Shown here in pieces: positions 42,825 through 53,369 of a stretch of 64,000 nucleotides of DNA (positions are counted from its first letter, which is position 1; each line of letters begins with the position of its first letter). The DNA lies in contig NZ_AP024525.1 of NCBI RefSeq assembly GCF_020886775.1, positions 3,844,001-3,908,000 on the forward strand, written 5' to 3'. The translations under genes were made by a program, and so were the position numbers. Origin of the DNA: Sinomonas cyclohexanicum. Its GTDB lineage: Bacteria; Actinomycetota; Actinomycetes; Actinomycetales; Micrococcaceae. The notes beneath the pieces are model-generated. The model was not told the origin of the DNA. It saw nothing but the letters and a program-made list of their open reading frames with translations, and did not search any database.

Positions 42825-43414
42825 ACGCGGGCGACCCCGGCCAGCACCGAGAGCCGAGCCAGCACCGGGAGCCCGGCCAACACAGCGCACGCGACGCCAT
42901 CCTGGACGCTGCCCGGACCCTGTTCGCCGAGCGCGGCTACCGCGCCGTGACGGTGCGGGACATTGCCGCGGCGGCGTCGTGCTCGCCGGCCCTGGTCATC
43001 AAGCACTTCGGCTCCAAGGAGGGCCTCTTCGCCCAGACCAAGCCCGAGGATCCGCTCACGCACGAGCTGCGCGTGCCCCGGGCCGAGCTCGGGGAGGCGC
43101 TCGTGTTCCGCGTGCTCATGCGGGGCGAGCGCGGGCTGCCCGAGCCGTGGCTCGCCATCACCCGCAACGTCCGGGAGGCCCCCGACGCCGCCGCCGCGCG
43201 CGAGGAGGCGAGCGCCGACGTGCTCCGGTGGTCCGCCGAGCTCATCGGCGACACGACCCCAGGGAGGCGACACGCCGCCGTCGTGTGCGCGCTCATGTTC
43301 GGGCTCGCGGAGGCGGTCCGGACCATGGACCTCCTCGCACCGCGCTGGGCGTTCGACGACGTCGTGAGGCACTACGGGCGCAAGGTCCAGGAGGAGATCG
43401 ACGCCTGCGGCTAG
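42821..43414 (+). CDS. TetR-family regulator of the MFS operon
   Basis: A 197-residue TetR protein. The N-terminus has short repeats of GQHREP before the helix-turn-helix (DAILDAARTLFAERGYRAVTVRDIA, then CSPALVIKHFGSKEGLFA at about residues 50-70). The C-terminal ligand domain ends in TMDLLAPRWAFDDVVRHYG. The GTG at 42821 overlaps the MFS stop, so pump and repressor are coupled. Tandem operators before the MFS gene are its likely target. Confidence 0.87.
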   Translation: MNAGDPGQHREPSQHREPGQHSARDAILDAARTLFAERGYRAVTVRDIAAAASCSPALVIKHFGSKEGLFAQTKPEDPLTHELRVPRAELGEALVFRVLMRGERGLPEPWLAITRNVREAPDAAAAREEASADVLRWSAELIGDTTPGRRHAAVVCALMFGLAEAVRTMDLLAPRWAFDDVVRHYGRKVQEEIDACG

Positions 43415-43436
43415 CGGGATGCCAGGCGCGTGGCCG

Positions 43437-44642
43437 TCAGGCCACCTGGGCGGGCCGGCGGCTGCGGAGGGCCAGGGCGAGCGCCGCGGCGACGCCGGCC
43501 GCGACGGTCATGACCACGGCCATGGGCACGGCCGTGTGCTCCCCCGCGAGCCCGGACAGCGGCGAGACGATGGCCCCGAAGACGAACTGCGCGGCGCCGA
43601 GCAGCGCCGAGCCGCTCCCGGAGACGTGCCGTACGGCCCCGAGCGCGAGGGCCGAGGCGTTGCCCATGATGAATCCCACGCTCGTGACCGCACACCAGAT
43701 CGGGACGGCGAGGACCCACCGTGGCCCGGGCGCGAGCGCGAGGACGAGGGTGAGCAGGCAGAACACGAGCAGCAGCGGCGCGGCGACCCCGACGATCCGC
43801 TCCGGTGGGATCCGCCTGACCAGGCGCGAGGAGATGTACCCGGCGATGATGAGCCCCGCGGCGTTGAGCCCGAACAGCGCGCCGTACGCGATCGGCGGCA
43901 GGCCCATCACCACCTGGTACACGAACGGCGAGGCCGGGATGTAGCTCATCATGGCCGCGAACGCGGTCGCGAACAGGGCCGCGTACCCGAGGTAGCGGGG
44001 CACCTTGAACAGCTGGGCGAACCCGCCGACGATCCCGTGCCCGCCGCGCTTCTCGGGCGGCAGGGTCTCCCGCACCACGAATGAGACGCTGAGCATCATG
44101 AGCGCGAACAGCGCCGCCAGGGTCCACATGATGCCACGCCAGCCGATGGGGTCCTCGAGCAGGGCGCCGATCGACGGCGCGACCGCGGGCGCCACGCCGT
44201 TGACGGTCATGAGCAGGCTGAGAGTGCGGGGGGTCTCCGAGCCGTGGGTGAGGTCCACGATGATGGCCCGGGCGATCACGATCCCCGCAGCGCCGCAGAT
44301 CCCCTGGACCAGGCGGGCCCCGATGAGCACCTCGAGGTTCGGCGCGAGCGCCGCCACCACGGAGGCGAGGATCGCGCCAGCGTTGCCGACGAGGAGCGGC
44401 TTCATGCGCCCGAACTTGTCCGAGATCGACCCGAACGCGAGCTGCCCCGCCGCCATGCCGAGGAGGAACCCGGTGAGCGTGAGCTGCACCCCGGAGGCCG
44501 TCGCCGCGAACTCCTGCTGCACGCGCGGGAAGCTCGGCAGGTACAGGTCCGTGGCGAGCGGGGCGGTCATCGACAGGAATGAGAGCACCAGGAGCCACGG
44601 CGCCCTGACGCCCCCGTGGCCGTTCAGCGGGCGCAGGGGCAT
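43437..44642 (-). CDS. Bcr/CflA-family multidrug efflux MFS transporter
   Basis: A 401-residue 12-helix transporter. The first helix has the Bcr/CflA signature ATDLYLPSFPRVQQEF, followed by GQLAFGSISDKFGRMKPLLVG (motif A) and LVQGICGAAGIVIARAI (motif C-like). It should export drugs such as bicyclomycin or chloramphenicol analogues in exchange for protons; substrate is not shown by sequence. It converges with the TetR gene, 22 bp apart. An upstream cluster of 12-bp repeats lies about 100 bp before its start. Confidence 0.88.
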   Translation of the reverse strand: MPLRPLNGHGGVRAPWLLVLSFLSMTAPLATDLYLPSFPRVQQEFAATASGVQLTLTGFLLGMAAGQLAFGSISDKFGRMKPLLVGNAGAILASVVAALAPNLEVLIGARLVQGICGAAGIVIARAIIVDLTHGSETPRTLSLLMTVNGVAPAVAPSIGALLEDPIGWRGIMWTLAALFALMMLSVSFVVRETLPPEKRGGHGIVGGFAQLFKVPRYLGYAALFATAFAAMMSYIPASPFVYQVVMGLPPIAYGALFGLNAAGLIIAGYISSRLVRRIPPERIVGVAAPLLLVFCLLTLVLALAPGPRWVLAVPIWCAVTSVGFIMGNASALALGAVRHVSGSGSALLGAAQFVFGAIVSPLSGLAGEHTAVPMAVVMTVAAGVAAALALALRSRRPAQVA

Positions 44643-44741
44643 GGCGGAAGCGTGGTTGAGGCGTCAGGCACCTGCCAAGCCTACGGCGTCATCACGCACG
44701 ACGCCGCGCGGCGGCTCCCGCGTTACCCCGCCCTCCGCTGC

Positions 44742-44777
44742 GCCCACCACGGTGCCCACCACGGCGCCCACCGTGGG
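44742..44777. repeat. Three 12-bp tandem repeats
   Basis: GCCCACCACGGT, GCCCACCACGGC and GCCCACCGTGGG run head to tail. The third unit also pairs with the others to form a hairpin (CCCACC...GTGGG). They lie between the divergently placed end of the SGNH gene and the start of the MFS gene. Confidence 0.7.
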
Positions 44778-44789
44778 GCCTCGTGCAGG

Positions 44790-45641
44790 CTACCGCGCCC
44801 AGTCCGGGGTGTTCGCGAGGGCCTCGGGGTGATCTTCGACGTAGCGCCGCAGGCCTCCCTTGCGGGGGACCTTCACCGGGTCCGGCCATCGGGGCAGGAG
44901 CTGGTCGCCGAGCGTGACGCCACGGATCTTGCGCCCGATCAGCGGCACGACCCAGTCGCCCAGCCACGCGCGCTGGGCTGCGAGCCACTCGCGCGGGTTC
45001 CGCCGTGTGGGTGCCTCCCGGTCCCGCGGCTTGAGGCTCTGCGGGTAGCCGAGCTGGTCGAGGATGCGGCGGGCCAGGAACTTGTGCCCGGCCTTGGACA
45101 TGTGGAGCCGGTCGGAGTCCCACATGCGCCGGTCGGCATACTCATCGAAGCACCAGTAGTCCACGAGGACGGCGTCGAGCTCGCGCGCCAGCCTGCGGAC
45201 GCGCTCGTTGTACTGCCAGTTGCGGTGCCTGAGGGGCTCCAGGAGGGGGTTGACCCGCACGTCGTAGCCGGTGAACAGCACGAGCGTGGCCCCCGTGCCA
45301 GCGAGCGCGCGGACCAGTGCCTCGTACTCCTGGAGGAGCTGGTCCATGTCGGTGCCGAGGTCGAGGATGTCGTTGCCCCCCGCGTAGAGGGTGACCAGGG
45401 TGGGCTCCATGGCGAGGGCGGGTTCGAGCTGGTCTGCCACGATGTGGCGCAGACGCTTCGACCGGACGGCGAGGTTGGCGTACTCCCACCCCTTCTCCGT
45501 CTTCGCGAGCTTCTCCGCGACCCGGTCCGCCCACCCGCGCACGCCGTTGGGGAGCATCGGGTTCATGTCCCCGACGCCCTCGGTGAAGGAGTCGCCCAGG
45601 GCGACGAACCGCCTCCGAGGCGGTCGAACGCTAGAGGCCAC
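44790..45641 (-). CDS. SGNH/GDSL-family hydrolase (paralogue)
   Basis: A 283-residue SGNH hydrolase, closely similar to the protein at 27289-28056. Block I is FVALGDSFTEGVGDMNP, block III is YAGGNDILDLG, and block V is DRLHMSKAGHKF with the catalytic Asp and His. It has no signal peptide. The C-terminal 75 residues are basic and extended relative to the other copy. The GTG at 45641 is the start. It stands alone, between an MFS gene and an LCP gene on the same strand. Confidence 0.87.
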   Translation of the reverse strand: MASSVRPPRRRFVALGDSFTEGVGDMNPMLPNGVRGWADRVAEKLAKTEKGWEYANLAVRSKRLRHIVADQLEPALAMEPTLVTLYAGGNDILDLGTDMDQLLQEYEALVRALAGTGATLVLFTGYDVRVNPLLEPLRHRNWQYNERVRRLARELDAVLVDYWCFDEYADRRMWDSDRLHMSKAGHKFLARRILDQLGYPQSLKPRDREAPTRRNPREWLAAQRAWLGDWVVPLIGRKIRGVTLGDQLLPRWPDPVKVPRKGGLRRYVEDHPEALANTPDWAR

Positions 45642-45739
45642 GCCGGAAGCCTAGAGACGGGAGGCCACCAGCAGCCGACCTCCCGGTGAACGGCAGGCAA
45701 CGAGAGCTGCGGCCGTGCCTCACCGGTTGTGTGGCCACC

Positions 45740-47053
45740 TCACTTGACGCACGGGACCCCTCCGCCGAGGAGCGCGTCGGACCAGTCGCCGGCGTTGAAT
45801 GTCGCCGACGGCGAGGGTGATGCCTGCTGCGGCGCGGCCTGCTGCGACTGGGCGGGCGCCGGCTGGGCGGGCGCAGCGGCGTCGGACGACTGCGGCGCAG
45901 CGGTCTGCGGGGCGGACTGCGCCGGCTTGGGGTTGAGCAGGTCCGCGACCTGGGACTGGACCGCGGCCTTGTCCACGATGTTCACGGACTCGCCCGTATC
46001 GGACCAGCCGAACCCGACGATCGGCAAGGTGACGAACTTCATCTTGTTGTCCGAGAGCTGCTTCGCCTTGAGCCCGAAGTCGATGAGGTTCAGGCCCTGG
46101 TCCACTGCCATCTTGCCCTTGAGCGCGTCGAGGATGCCCGTGACCTTCCCGACGTCCGTGATCGTGCCGCGCTGCTTGAGCTGCGTGGCAAGCGAGGAGA
46201 TGAACGCCTGCTGGCGCCGGGCACGGTCGAGGTCGGTCAGGGACACCCCCGAGCCGGAGGTATCGCGCCGCTGCCGCACGAACGCGACGGCCTGCTGGGC
46301 GTCGATCTGCTGCACGCCGGCCTTGAAGTCGGCGCCGGAGTACGTGTCCTTCGTGGCCTCCTGGAGGCACACCGTGATCGGCGCGACGGCCTTCGCGACG
46401 GAGAGGAACGCGGCCATGGTCACCTCGACGAAGTGGTCGATCTTGATGTTTAGGAAGTCCTCGACCGTCTTGATCTCGGCCTTGCGGCCTGCGTCCCGGG
46501 CCTCCTGATAGATCTGGTCCTGGCTCTTGCCGCCCGGGTTCGCGGTGAGTTCCCGCATGGACTGGTCCATGGCGTACCCGTAGGCCTGCTTGACCTTGCC
46601 CTGCTTCACGCCGTCCGGGGCGCCCGCAAGGTCAACGTAGTCGTCACGCGGGATGGAGATGATCGTCGCCTGGCTGCCGTCCTTCGGCACGTGCAGCACC
46701 ATGAGGACGTTGCTGTTGTACCCGCCGTCATTCGCCGAGCCGGAGTGCAGGGCGTCGTACTCCTCCTGGCTCAGCGGCTTCCCGTTCTCGTCGAGGCGGC
46801 TGTCGAGGCCCATGAGGAGGATGTTGACGTCCTGGTCGAGGCCCGCGCCGCCCTCGAGGGCCTGGGACCGGCGGATCCCGTTCTCGAACCCGAAGTAGGT
46901 CGCGGCGGCCCAGATCCCGGCGCCGAGCACGAGCGCGACGGCGACGACCCCCGCGAAGACGGCCACGCGCCGTCGTCTGTAGATCCAGCGCCGGTCATAG
47001 GCGAGGGACTTCTGGTACAGGTTGCGATAGGGGGCGTCGTCAGACCTGCGCAT
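45740..47053 (-). CDS. LytR-CpsA-Psr (LCP) family wall-polymer ligase
   Basis: A 437-residue membrane protein that would attach anionic polymers or arabinogalactan-type glycans to peptidoglycan. A basic cytoplasmic start (YDRRWIYRRRR) is followed by one helix (VAVFAGVVAVALVLGAGIW, about 30-48) and an external LCP domain with NILLMGLDSR, the pyrophosphate-binding SIPRDDYVDL and VRQRRDTSGSG. The C-terminal 60 residues are Ala/Gln/Pro-rich. GGGAGG precedes the ATG at 47053. The 157 bp between it and the jetC stop hold no gene. Confidence 0.9.
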   Translation of the reverse strand: MRRSDDAPYRNLYQKSLAYDRRWIYRRRRVAVFAGVVAVALVLGAGIWAAATYFGFENGIRRSQALEGGAGLDQDVNILLMGLDSRLDENGKPLSQEEYDALHSGSANDGGYNSNVLMVLHVPKDGSQATIISIPRDDYVDLAGAPDGVKQGKVKQAYGYAMDQSMRELTANPGGKSQDQIYQEARDAGRKAEIKTVEDFLNIKIDHFVEVTMAAFLSVAKAVAPITVCLQEATKDTYSGADFKAGVQQIDAQQAVAFVRQRRDTSGSGVSLTDLDRARRQQAFISSLATQLKQRGTITDVGKVTGILDALKGKMAVDQGLNLIDFGLKAKQLSDNKMKFVTLPIVGFGWSDTGESVNIVDKAAVQSQVADLLNPKPAQSAPQTAAPQSSDAAAPAQPAPAQSQQAAPQQASPSPSATFNAGDWSDALLGGGVPCVK

Positions 47054-47210
47054 ACGGCGTACCTCCCGAGTGGTTGGGGCGCCCCGGAGGGCGCGCTGGC
47101 CCACCCTAGCCAGCCAGTCTCCGAGCTTGCTGGACACTGCCTGAGCGACGCCCTGACCGGCGGGCCACGCAGGCGACGGCCTTGACGGCCGAGGCCCGCG
47201 GCCCTGCGCA

Positions 47211-50200
47211 TCAGCGAAGCACGATGTCCACGGGGTTCGCCTGTGACCGCGGGCCCCCCGGATCGCTGCGTCCATCGTTTCCTGCCGGCGTCTCGATGAG
47301 GCCCGACCGGTTGGTCCGCTTGTCCCGCAGGATCTCCGTCACGGAACCGAGGTAGCGCGAGAGGTCGATGACGTTCTCGGGCGCCGCGAGCAGCAGCTGG
47401 AATCCGAACTCGTGCAGCGCCCCGATGCCCTGGCCGGCGAATTCCTCGGACGCAAGCACGAACGCCTCGTCCATCATCACGGTCCCGTAGCTCGTGAACC
47501 CCTGCTCGGCGATCCCGAGCTGGTAGCTCAGCGCCGCAGCCATGATGAACGCCGTGAAGCGCTGCCGCTCGCCGCCGGACATGCTCCCGGTGTCCGCGTG
47601 CACGAACACCTCGTCCCGCGGGCCGTCCGGCGTGCCGTTCGTGGTGTCTCGCGACACCCGGTGCTCCTTGCACGAGATGAACACGTGCGTGCGCGTGTCC
47701 AAGACCTCGGCCCGCCACCGCCGGTCCTCGGGCGTCTGCGACGCCAGCCGCTTCACGAGCGCCTCGAGGGTCTTGTAGCGGATGGTGAGCTGGTCGTCGT
47801 CGTGCTTCGCCCCGGCAGCGGCGGGTGAGCTGCCCCCGCCGGGCGCCCCCTTCCCCGACGACGGCGCGTGGCGCGCCCTGAGCGCCGAGACGATCGCCTC
47901 CTTGAACTGCTTCGCGGACGCCGGGACGGTTTGCCGGATGTCGAGCTCGAGGTACGAGCCGTCGTGGAAGTCGACGCCGGCGAGGATCGAGTTCAGCGGC
48001 AGGATGCGGGCGGCGATGCCGCGGCGCTCCTCGTCGAGCAGGTGCAGGAGCGTGGAGAACGACTCGTGCGTGCGCTGCGCGAAGAACTCCCGGAACTGCG
48101 CCTCCTGTGCCGGCAGGCCCTCGGAGACGATCTGGTGGTAGCGGGCCTCGAACGCGGCCGCGGCGCCGATCGAGGTGCCGTGGTCGGCCGAGACGACGGA
48201 GCCCCAGTCGCGCTGGAACTGCTCGAAGATGCGGGTCAGCCGCTCGGCGGCGGCCTGCCCGCGGCTCTCCGCAGCGTGGACGCGGGAGGCGAGGCGTGCG
48301 TGGACCTCGGCGGCGATCCGCTCGAGGTCGGACTGGTCCTCGGGCTGGCCGAATTCGGCGAACAGCGGAGCGAGCGTGCCGGTCGCGGCGGCCGACGGCG
48401 GCGCGTCCGCCAGCAGGGTCCGCGCGGCCTCGAGGAGCCGGTCGGCGCTGGCGAGCTGGGAGTCAAGTTGGCGGTACTCGCTCTGCAGCACGGCCGCGGC
48501 CTCGGTGGAGGCCTGGTGGTCCGCGCGGACGGCCTCGACCTTCGCGCGCAGCGGCTCGAGGTCGGTCTGCGCGGCGAGGGCGTCCTCGAGTCGCTTCTCG
48601 ATGCGGGCGAGCTCCTGGGCGGCGGCCTCGGTGGAGACGTCCTCCCAGGCCCGCTCGTCGCCGGCAACCCGGCGCAGCGCCTCGACCCGGCGGCCGTGGT
48701 CCTGGTGCGAGTCCTCACTCGCCTGGGCGGCCTCGGCGGCGCGTGCCAGAGCGGCCTCGAGCTCGAGCACCCGGGCGGCGACGAGCTCGACCTTGGAGGC
48801 GTTGTCGAAGCCGAGGACGAAGTCGGCGCGGGCCGCGAAGCGGTCGTCCTTCTCGACCGTACCTCGGCCGCGCTTCACCACGCCGCCGAGGCTCAGGCCT
48901 CGCTCGAGCCCGGCGAGCTCGTCAGGGTCCTCGACGCACCTGTACGCGAAGTCGACGGCGATCCGCTCCCGCACGTACGCACCCGCCTCGGCGTGCTCGC
49001 CGGAGTCGAGGATGTCCAGCTTGGTCAGGAGGTCCCGCCCACCCACCGATTCGAGGGCGAGCTCCGCGCCGGGGACGCGGGAGGAGAGGTCGACGGCGCG
49101 CAGTGCCCCCCGCACGGGATTCGCATCGAGCCAGCGGGTCACCGCCGCGAAATGCCGTCCGGGGACGAGGAGCGTCGTGGCGAGCGGGCGCAGGGCCCGC
49201 TCCGCCGCGGCACGCCAGGCCTCGTGGCCCTCCGCGAGGTCGATCAGCTCGCCGGCGTAGGGCAGCTCATCCTCCCCCACACCCAGCGCCCCGGCGATGG
49301 CAGCGCGGTTGGACAGGGCATGCTGGGGCAGGAGGCTCTTGCTGGCCGACATGGCCGCGAGCTCCGTGCGGGCCTCGGCGAGCTCGCGCTTCGCGGTCGC
49401 CTGGGCCTCGAACGCACCGAAGCGCGCCTCCCTGAGGGCCTCCGCGCCGCCCTCGAGCCGCGCGAGAGCCTCGACGGCCTGCCGGCGAGCGGCCGCCCAG
49501 CCCTCGGCCGAGAGCGGGAGGTCAAGGCCGGCGTCGTGCATCCCCGCCTTCGCGGCGGCCTCCACCTCGCGGCGCAGTCGCAGGCCAACGGCCGCGTTGT
49601 CGCGGGCCTGCTCGAGCGTGGAGATCTGGTTTCCGCCGGCGTTGTTGTACTCGGCCTCGAGGGAGCGCAGCTCGGCGGCGAGGGCCTCGCGGCGGTGGCG
49701 CTCGGCGGAGAGTTCCTTGGCCTTGGCCTGCGCCCGCGTCCGGATCCCGGTGATGAGCCGCTCCTGGACGGCCACGCTGTGGGCCTGGCGCACGGCGTCG
49801 AACGGCTCGTCGGCGAGGTCCCGCAGGCGCGCGGCCTCGGCCTGGGCGGCCTCGTACTCCTGGTTGAGGGCGGGGACGGGGGCCAGCTGGTCGCGCTGGA
49901 GGCGCACGTCCTCGAGCCGGCCGCGGATGGACATGAGGTTGGAGAACTCCTCGACCACCTCGTCCGCGGCGGCGAGCGTGGCGGGCGCGTCGAGGACCTG
50001 GTCGCGGAAGAAGCTGTTGACGCTCCCGCCGAGGCCCTTGCCCGACTGGATGACGCGCAGGAGCGGGAGGGCCTGGTCGCTCGAGATGCCCAGGAGACGG
50101 CGGAACCGCTCGGCGAACGTCTTGTGGACGTCGAACACCTGGGCGTCCGGGAAGAGCACCTCGAGGGCCGACTTCGTGAAGCGTCGGCTCTCTCCCTGGC

Positions 50201-50705
50201 CGGTGAGGCCCTCGACCGCCTGCACGTCCAGCGGGACGGAGTCGATGAGGTAGAACCGGCCCAGGCTCGACTCGGTGCCGTTCTTGGGCAGGTCGAACAG
50301 TGCCGAGAGGGTGTACGCGGCGCCGGCGGCGTTGCTGAACGTGAGCGCGACGGCGCTCCAGGTGGCCCCCGGGCGCTGGAACGCGCTCGCCCGTCCTTCA
50401 CCCACCGCGACGTCGCCGACCTTGCCGCGCATGTACGTGTACGTGGTGCGGCGGTCCTCGGAGGTGCCCGTGCGGGCCGCGGCCGCCTCGTTGGAGCGCG
50501 GGCGGGCGTCGAACACGCGGGCGATCGCGTCGAACAGCGTGGACTTCCCCACGCCGGAGTTGCCCGTGAGCATGGTGCCCGCCCGGTCCACGTGCATCGT
50601 GTGGGATCCGTGGAACGTTCCCCAGTTGACCACCTGGACGAGGCTCAGGCGGTACTGGCCGGGGTTGATGTCCGTGCCCAGCGGGAGCATGGCCGCGACG
50701 CTCAC
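47211..50705 (-). CDS. jetC: JetC/MukB-like SMC-family ATPase
   Basis: A 1164-residue SMC-like protein. The head is split across both ends: Walker [19 protein letters not shown] at residues about 48-65, the signature [11 protein letters not shown] and Walker [15 protein letters not shown] near residues 1040-1085. The middle is long coiled coil rich in Glu, Arg and Ala, with a hinge-like part near 480-600. All ATPase residues are intact. The GTG at 50705 overlaps the jetB stop (GTGA). In Wadjet it is the motor that extrudes DNA loops and recognises small circular DNA. No JetD nuclease gene follows; the next gene is an LCP protein. Confidence 0.9.
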   Translation of the reverse strand: MSVAAMLPLGTDINPGQYRLSLVQVVNWGTFHGSHTMHVDRAGTMLTGNSGVGKSTLFDAIARVFDARPRSNEAAAARTGTSEDRRTTYTYMRGKVGDVAVGEGRASAFQRPGATWSAVALTFSNAAGAAYTLSALFDLPKNGTESSLGRFYLIDSVPLDVQAVEGLTGQGESRRFTKSALEVLFPDAQVFDVHKTFAERFRRLLGISSDQALPLLRVIQSGKGLGGSVNSFFRDQVLDAPATLAAADEVVEEFSNLMSIRGRLEDVRLQRDQLAPVPALNQEYEAAQAEAARLRDLADEPFDAVRQAHSVAVQERLITGIRTRAQAKAKELSAERHRREALAAELRSLEAEYNNAGGNQISTLEQARDNAAVGLRLRREVEAAAKAGMHDAGLDLPLSAEGWAAARRQAVEALARLEGGAEALREARFGAFEAQATAKRELAEARTELAAMSASKSLLPQHALSNRAAIAGALGVGEDELPYAGELIDLAEGHEAWRAAAERALRPLATTLLVPGRHFAAVTRWLDANPVRGALRAVDLSSRVPGAELALESVGGRDLLTKLDILDSGEHAEAGAYVRERIAVDFAYRCVEDPDELAGLERGLSLGGVVKRGRGTVEKDDRFAARADFVLGFDNASKVELVAARVLELEAALARAAEAAQASEDSHQDHGRRVEALRRVAGDERAWEDVSTEAAAQELARIEKRLEDALAAQTDLEPLRAKVEAVRADHQASTEAAAVLQSEYRQLDSQLASADRLLEAARTLLADAPPSAAATGTLAPLFAEFGQPEDQSDLERIAAEVHARLASRVHAAESRGQAAAERLTRIFEQFQRDWGSVVSADHGTSIGAAAAFEARYHQIVSEGLPAQEAQFREFFAQRTHESFSTLLHLLDEERRGIAARILPLNSILAGVDFHDGSYLELDIRQTVPASAKQFKEAIVSALRARHAPSSGKGAPGGGSSPAAAGAKHDDDQLTIRYKTLEALVKRLASQTPEDRRWRAEVLDTRTHVFISCKEHRVSRDTTNGTPDGPRDEVFVHADTGSMSGGERQRFTAFIMAAALSYQLGIAEQGFTSYGTVMMDEAFVLASEEFAGQGIGALHEFGFQLLLAAPENVIDLSRYLGSVTEILRDKRTNRSGLIETPAGNDGRSDPGGPRSQANPVDIVLR

Positions 50706-51514
50706 GGGTTGACCTCCTCCTCGGTCTGTTCTTCTGGTCCTTCCCCGCCGAGGTCGGGGGATCTGTCCTCCTCGACGCCCGAGGCGAGCTGACCGCCGTC
50801 GTCGGGCAGGGCGCCGTCGTGCGCGCCTCCGGTCCGCTCCGGGCCCGCAGCGACGACGGCTTCGAGGTGTCGGGTCACGTCGCCGATGTTCTCGAAGGGG
50901 AGCGCAAGCGGGAGGGCGTTGGAGATGAGGTAGACGTCGTCGAGGGCGGTCGGGATGAGGAGGCGACGGGCCTGGAGCTTCGCGACGGCGCGGTTCACCG
51001 TGTCCGTGTCGCGGAGGGCGTCCTGCTCTTCGGCTGGCTGGTAATGGGCCACGACGTCGGCGAGCTCCTCGAGCGTGACCGTCGGCTCGGTCTGGGCGGT
51101 GACGTGCCGGTCAAGCAGGAGGCGAAGCCGCAGAAGGAGGATCGTCTCGACGCGGCTGAGGGTGCGCTGCTGCCGCAGGACCGTGGCGCGCGACGCCGTG
51201 CCCAGCAGCTCCGGATCCACCGGGCGCAGGACGGCGATCTTGCGCCCATGGTCGATCTGGAGGCGAAGGAAGAGCTCGGAGAGCCGCGAGCGAAGCACGT
51301 CCTGATGGTCAAGGAGTGTGGTCCAGGCCTTCTCGTCGCGGATGCCGTCGAGATACGGGCCCTTGAGGAGGCGGACCAGGACGTGCCGGACCTTGAGGGG
51401 AAGCACGCCCGTGTCGCCGTCGTAGAGGGCGGCGCTGGGGGCGAAGGCCCCGATCTCGGCGTCAGGGGCCCCGATCTCGGCGTCAGGGGACCCGATCTCG
51501 GCGGTGGTGTCCAC
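50702..51514 (-). CDS. jetB: JetB/MukE-like DUF4194 protein
   Basis: A 270-residue DUF4194 protein, the kite-type partner of JetC. The domain runs from about residue 30 ([40 protein letters not shown]) to 215 ([16 protein letters not shown]). The N-terminus holds three AEIG(A/S)PD repeats from a 21-bp DNA repeat, and the C-terminus is acidic. The GTG at 51514 shares its first base with the jetA stop (TAGTG), and the gene overlaps jetC by four bases, so all three are translationally linked. Confidence 0.88.
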   Translation of the reverse strand: MDTTAEIGSPDAEIGAPDAEIGAFAPSAALYDGDTGVLPLKVRHVLVRLLKGPYLDGIRDEKAWTTLLDHQDVLRSRLSELFLRLQIDHGRKIAVLRPVDPELLGTASRATVLRQQRTLSRVETILLLRLRLLLDRHVTAQTEPTVTLEELADVVAHYQPAEEQDALRDTDTVNRAVAKLQARRLLIPTALDDVYLISNALPLALPFENIGDVTRHLEAVVAAGPERTGGAHDGALPDDGGQLASGVEEDRSPDLGGEGPEEQTEEEVNP

Positions 51515-53055
51515 TAGTTCTCCTCCTCGCGGGTCGGGATTTCCGGTTGCTCGCGGACGACGGTCGCGTGGGGGACATAGGCGGTGCGGCGCGTGCCGTC
51601 GACCTGTCCGAACTCGAGCGGTGCCCAGACACCCCGGTCAAGGCGCACGCCCTCCTGCAGCAGGTGGCCGAGAAGCGCGCGGATCGAGTTAATGTGCTGC
51701 TCCTCGGCGGGCAGCTGGGACCAGATCCCGCTGATCTCGGCGCGGCCGCGCCCTGCCTCGAGTGCCACCGCCACGGCCTCCCGAAGCGTACCGGCCCGAG
51801 CCTTCGCGGTCCGGGCGGACCGTGCGCGGTCATCGCTCCCGAAGCTGATCGGGTCCGCGAGGCGCGGCGGCGGCGCGAGCTCGTCAGGGTCGAAGAGCTT
51901 CACCATGGACAGCGATTCGAACTCGGCACCGAACAGCTCAGGAGCGGGCGCGAAACCCGACTCCTCGCGCACGTACGTCAGACGGCGCACGGCCTGCTCC
52001 GCCCGGCGGATCGCCTCGCGCAGACGGACGGACTGGCGGTAGTCGTCGCTCTGGACGTAGGTATTGAGGCTCTCGGAGAGCTTGCCGTAGATGCGCTGGA
52101 TCTGGGCGTTCGCCTCGCGCAGCTCCGCGACCAGGTTGCGGAGGGTCTCGCGCTCCTCATGGTCGAGGCCATCCGCGAAGTCCCGAGAGAGCACCTCTCC
52201 GATCGCGGCACGGAAGCGCAGCTGCTGCTCGGGGTCGTCGAGGAACGCCGTGAACGAGCGGAACGTGCGGCCCTCGCTCGAGGCCCGCAGCCGCCGGTCC
52301 GCCTCAAGGACCTGGGCCATCGTGGCGCCCTTGGTCAGCGACTCCTCGATGATCTGATTGCGCAGCTCGCCCACGGAGTCCTCGATCGCGGCGCGCATGC
52401 GCTTGAAGTCGGCGGGCACGCCGGCTGCGAGGTCCAGGATGTTCCCTGCCGCCTCGAGCGCGGTCTCATCGTCGAGGCTCCCGGACTGCTCCCCCGCCCT
52501 CAGCGCGCGCACGAGCTCGAGCCGCTCCTCGATCTCCGCCTCGAGGGCCTCGATCCGCGCGCTCGTGTCCGGGTTCGTCTCTCGGGCGAGCCGCTCGACG
52601 TCCCCGAGGAGCGTGCCGAGCCGCGAGCCGGTGAGGGTGGAGCGGTCGGAAGAGAGGGACTCGAGGAAGACGAGCACGCGGGCGCTGGCCTCGGTGAGCT
52701 CGTACACGATGCGGCCGCCCTGCGCCCGTCGGGTGAGGAACCTGCGCCGGGTCCAGTCGTCCGCAATGGCCCTCCCCCCCGCGGTTCCGGCCGTCGCGGG
52801 GGCGCCCAGCGCGGCGTCGTGCGCTCGGAGATCTGCGAGGAACCCGTCCAGTTCCTCGTGGAACTGCTCGAGCTCCACGTGGGGCCGGTTGCGGGTGAAT
52901 GCGGTCTGGAGTGCGGCGATCGTCCACGGGGCAGATCGGGTCAGGGCCCACGCCGGACCTCGATGGAGGGACTCGAGCTCTGCGAGCCTCGCGAGCGCGG
53001 CCGAGGATGGCACACCCGTTGCCGGCTGACGGGGCACGGGCTGCGGTTCTGGCAC
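51514..53055 (-). CDS. jetA: JetA/MukF-like DUF3375 protein
   Basis: A 513-residue DUF3375 protein, the kleisin-type subunit. The winged-helix N-terminus is in [22 protein letters not shown], then [14 protein letters not shown], and a helical middle ([34 protein letters not shown]) that would contact JetB and JetC. The GTG at 53055 is the start, with a possible -10 (TAGACT on the minus strand, 53064-53069) giving a leaderless mRNA. It heads the jetABC operon. Confidence 0.88.
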   Translation of the reverse strand: MPEPQPVPRQPATGVPSSAALARLAELESLHRGPAWALTRSAPWTIAALQTAFTRNRPHVELEQFHEELDGFLADLRAHDAALGAPATAGTAGGRAIADDWTRRRFLTRRAQGGRIVYELTEASARVLVFLESLSSDRSTLTGSRLGTLLGDVERLARETNPDTSARIEALEAEIEERLELVRALRAGEQSGSLDDETALEAAGNILDLAAGVPADFKRMRAAIEDSVGELRNQIIEESLTKGATMAQVLEADRRLRASSEGRTFRSFTAFLDDPEQQLRFRAAIGEVLSRDFADGLDHEERETLRNLVAELREANAQIQRIYGKLSESLNTYVQSDDYRQSVRLREAIRRAEQAVRRLTYVREESGFAPAPELFGAEFESLSMVKLFDPDELAPPPRLADPISFGSDDRARSARTAKARAGTLREAVAVALEAGRGRAEISGIWSQLPAEEQHINSIRALLGHLLQEGVRLDRGVWAPLEFGQVDGTRRTAYVPHATVVREQPEIPTREEEN

Positions 53056-53369
53056 GGCAGATCAGTCTACCGGCGCGGCCCCGGAGCTCCTGAGCCGGAA
53101 TGGCCTTCTCCTTCCGTGTGGCCGATTTGGTCCCGTCGAAGGGAAGATCGGCTCCGTTCGCTGTCGGCGAGAACGCCCATGGCGCGGGGAACCTGCCGGG
53201 CACACGGTCCGTTGAAGCCGAAGAGGCTGCAGAGGGCCGGGGTACAGAACTGTCGGGGGGCCGCGACATAATGGCCGTGGCTGGTCTTGGGGGAACCGCT
53301 CCTGAAGGCTGCGCAGCCACAGATTGCCGCCCGGCACCCCGGGCCTGAACCAGGAGCTCTGCGCACCAC
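53056..53369. other. Divergent intergenic region, jetA to the Ter island
   Basis: These 314 bp hold no convincing gene. A TAGACT -10-like element for jetA lies at 53064-53069 on the minus strand. CATAAT at about 53266 may be a -10 for the terC-like gene. AGGAG at 53352 is its likely ribosome site. No repeat or RNA structure stood out. Confidence 0.5.

Noticed and set aside
47054-47210. A JetD gene or remnant downstream of jetC
   Set aside because: Only 157 bp, with no TOPRIM-like or DUF3322-like sequence in any frame.
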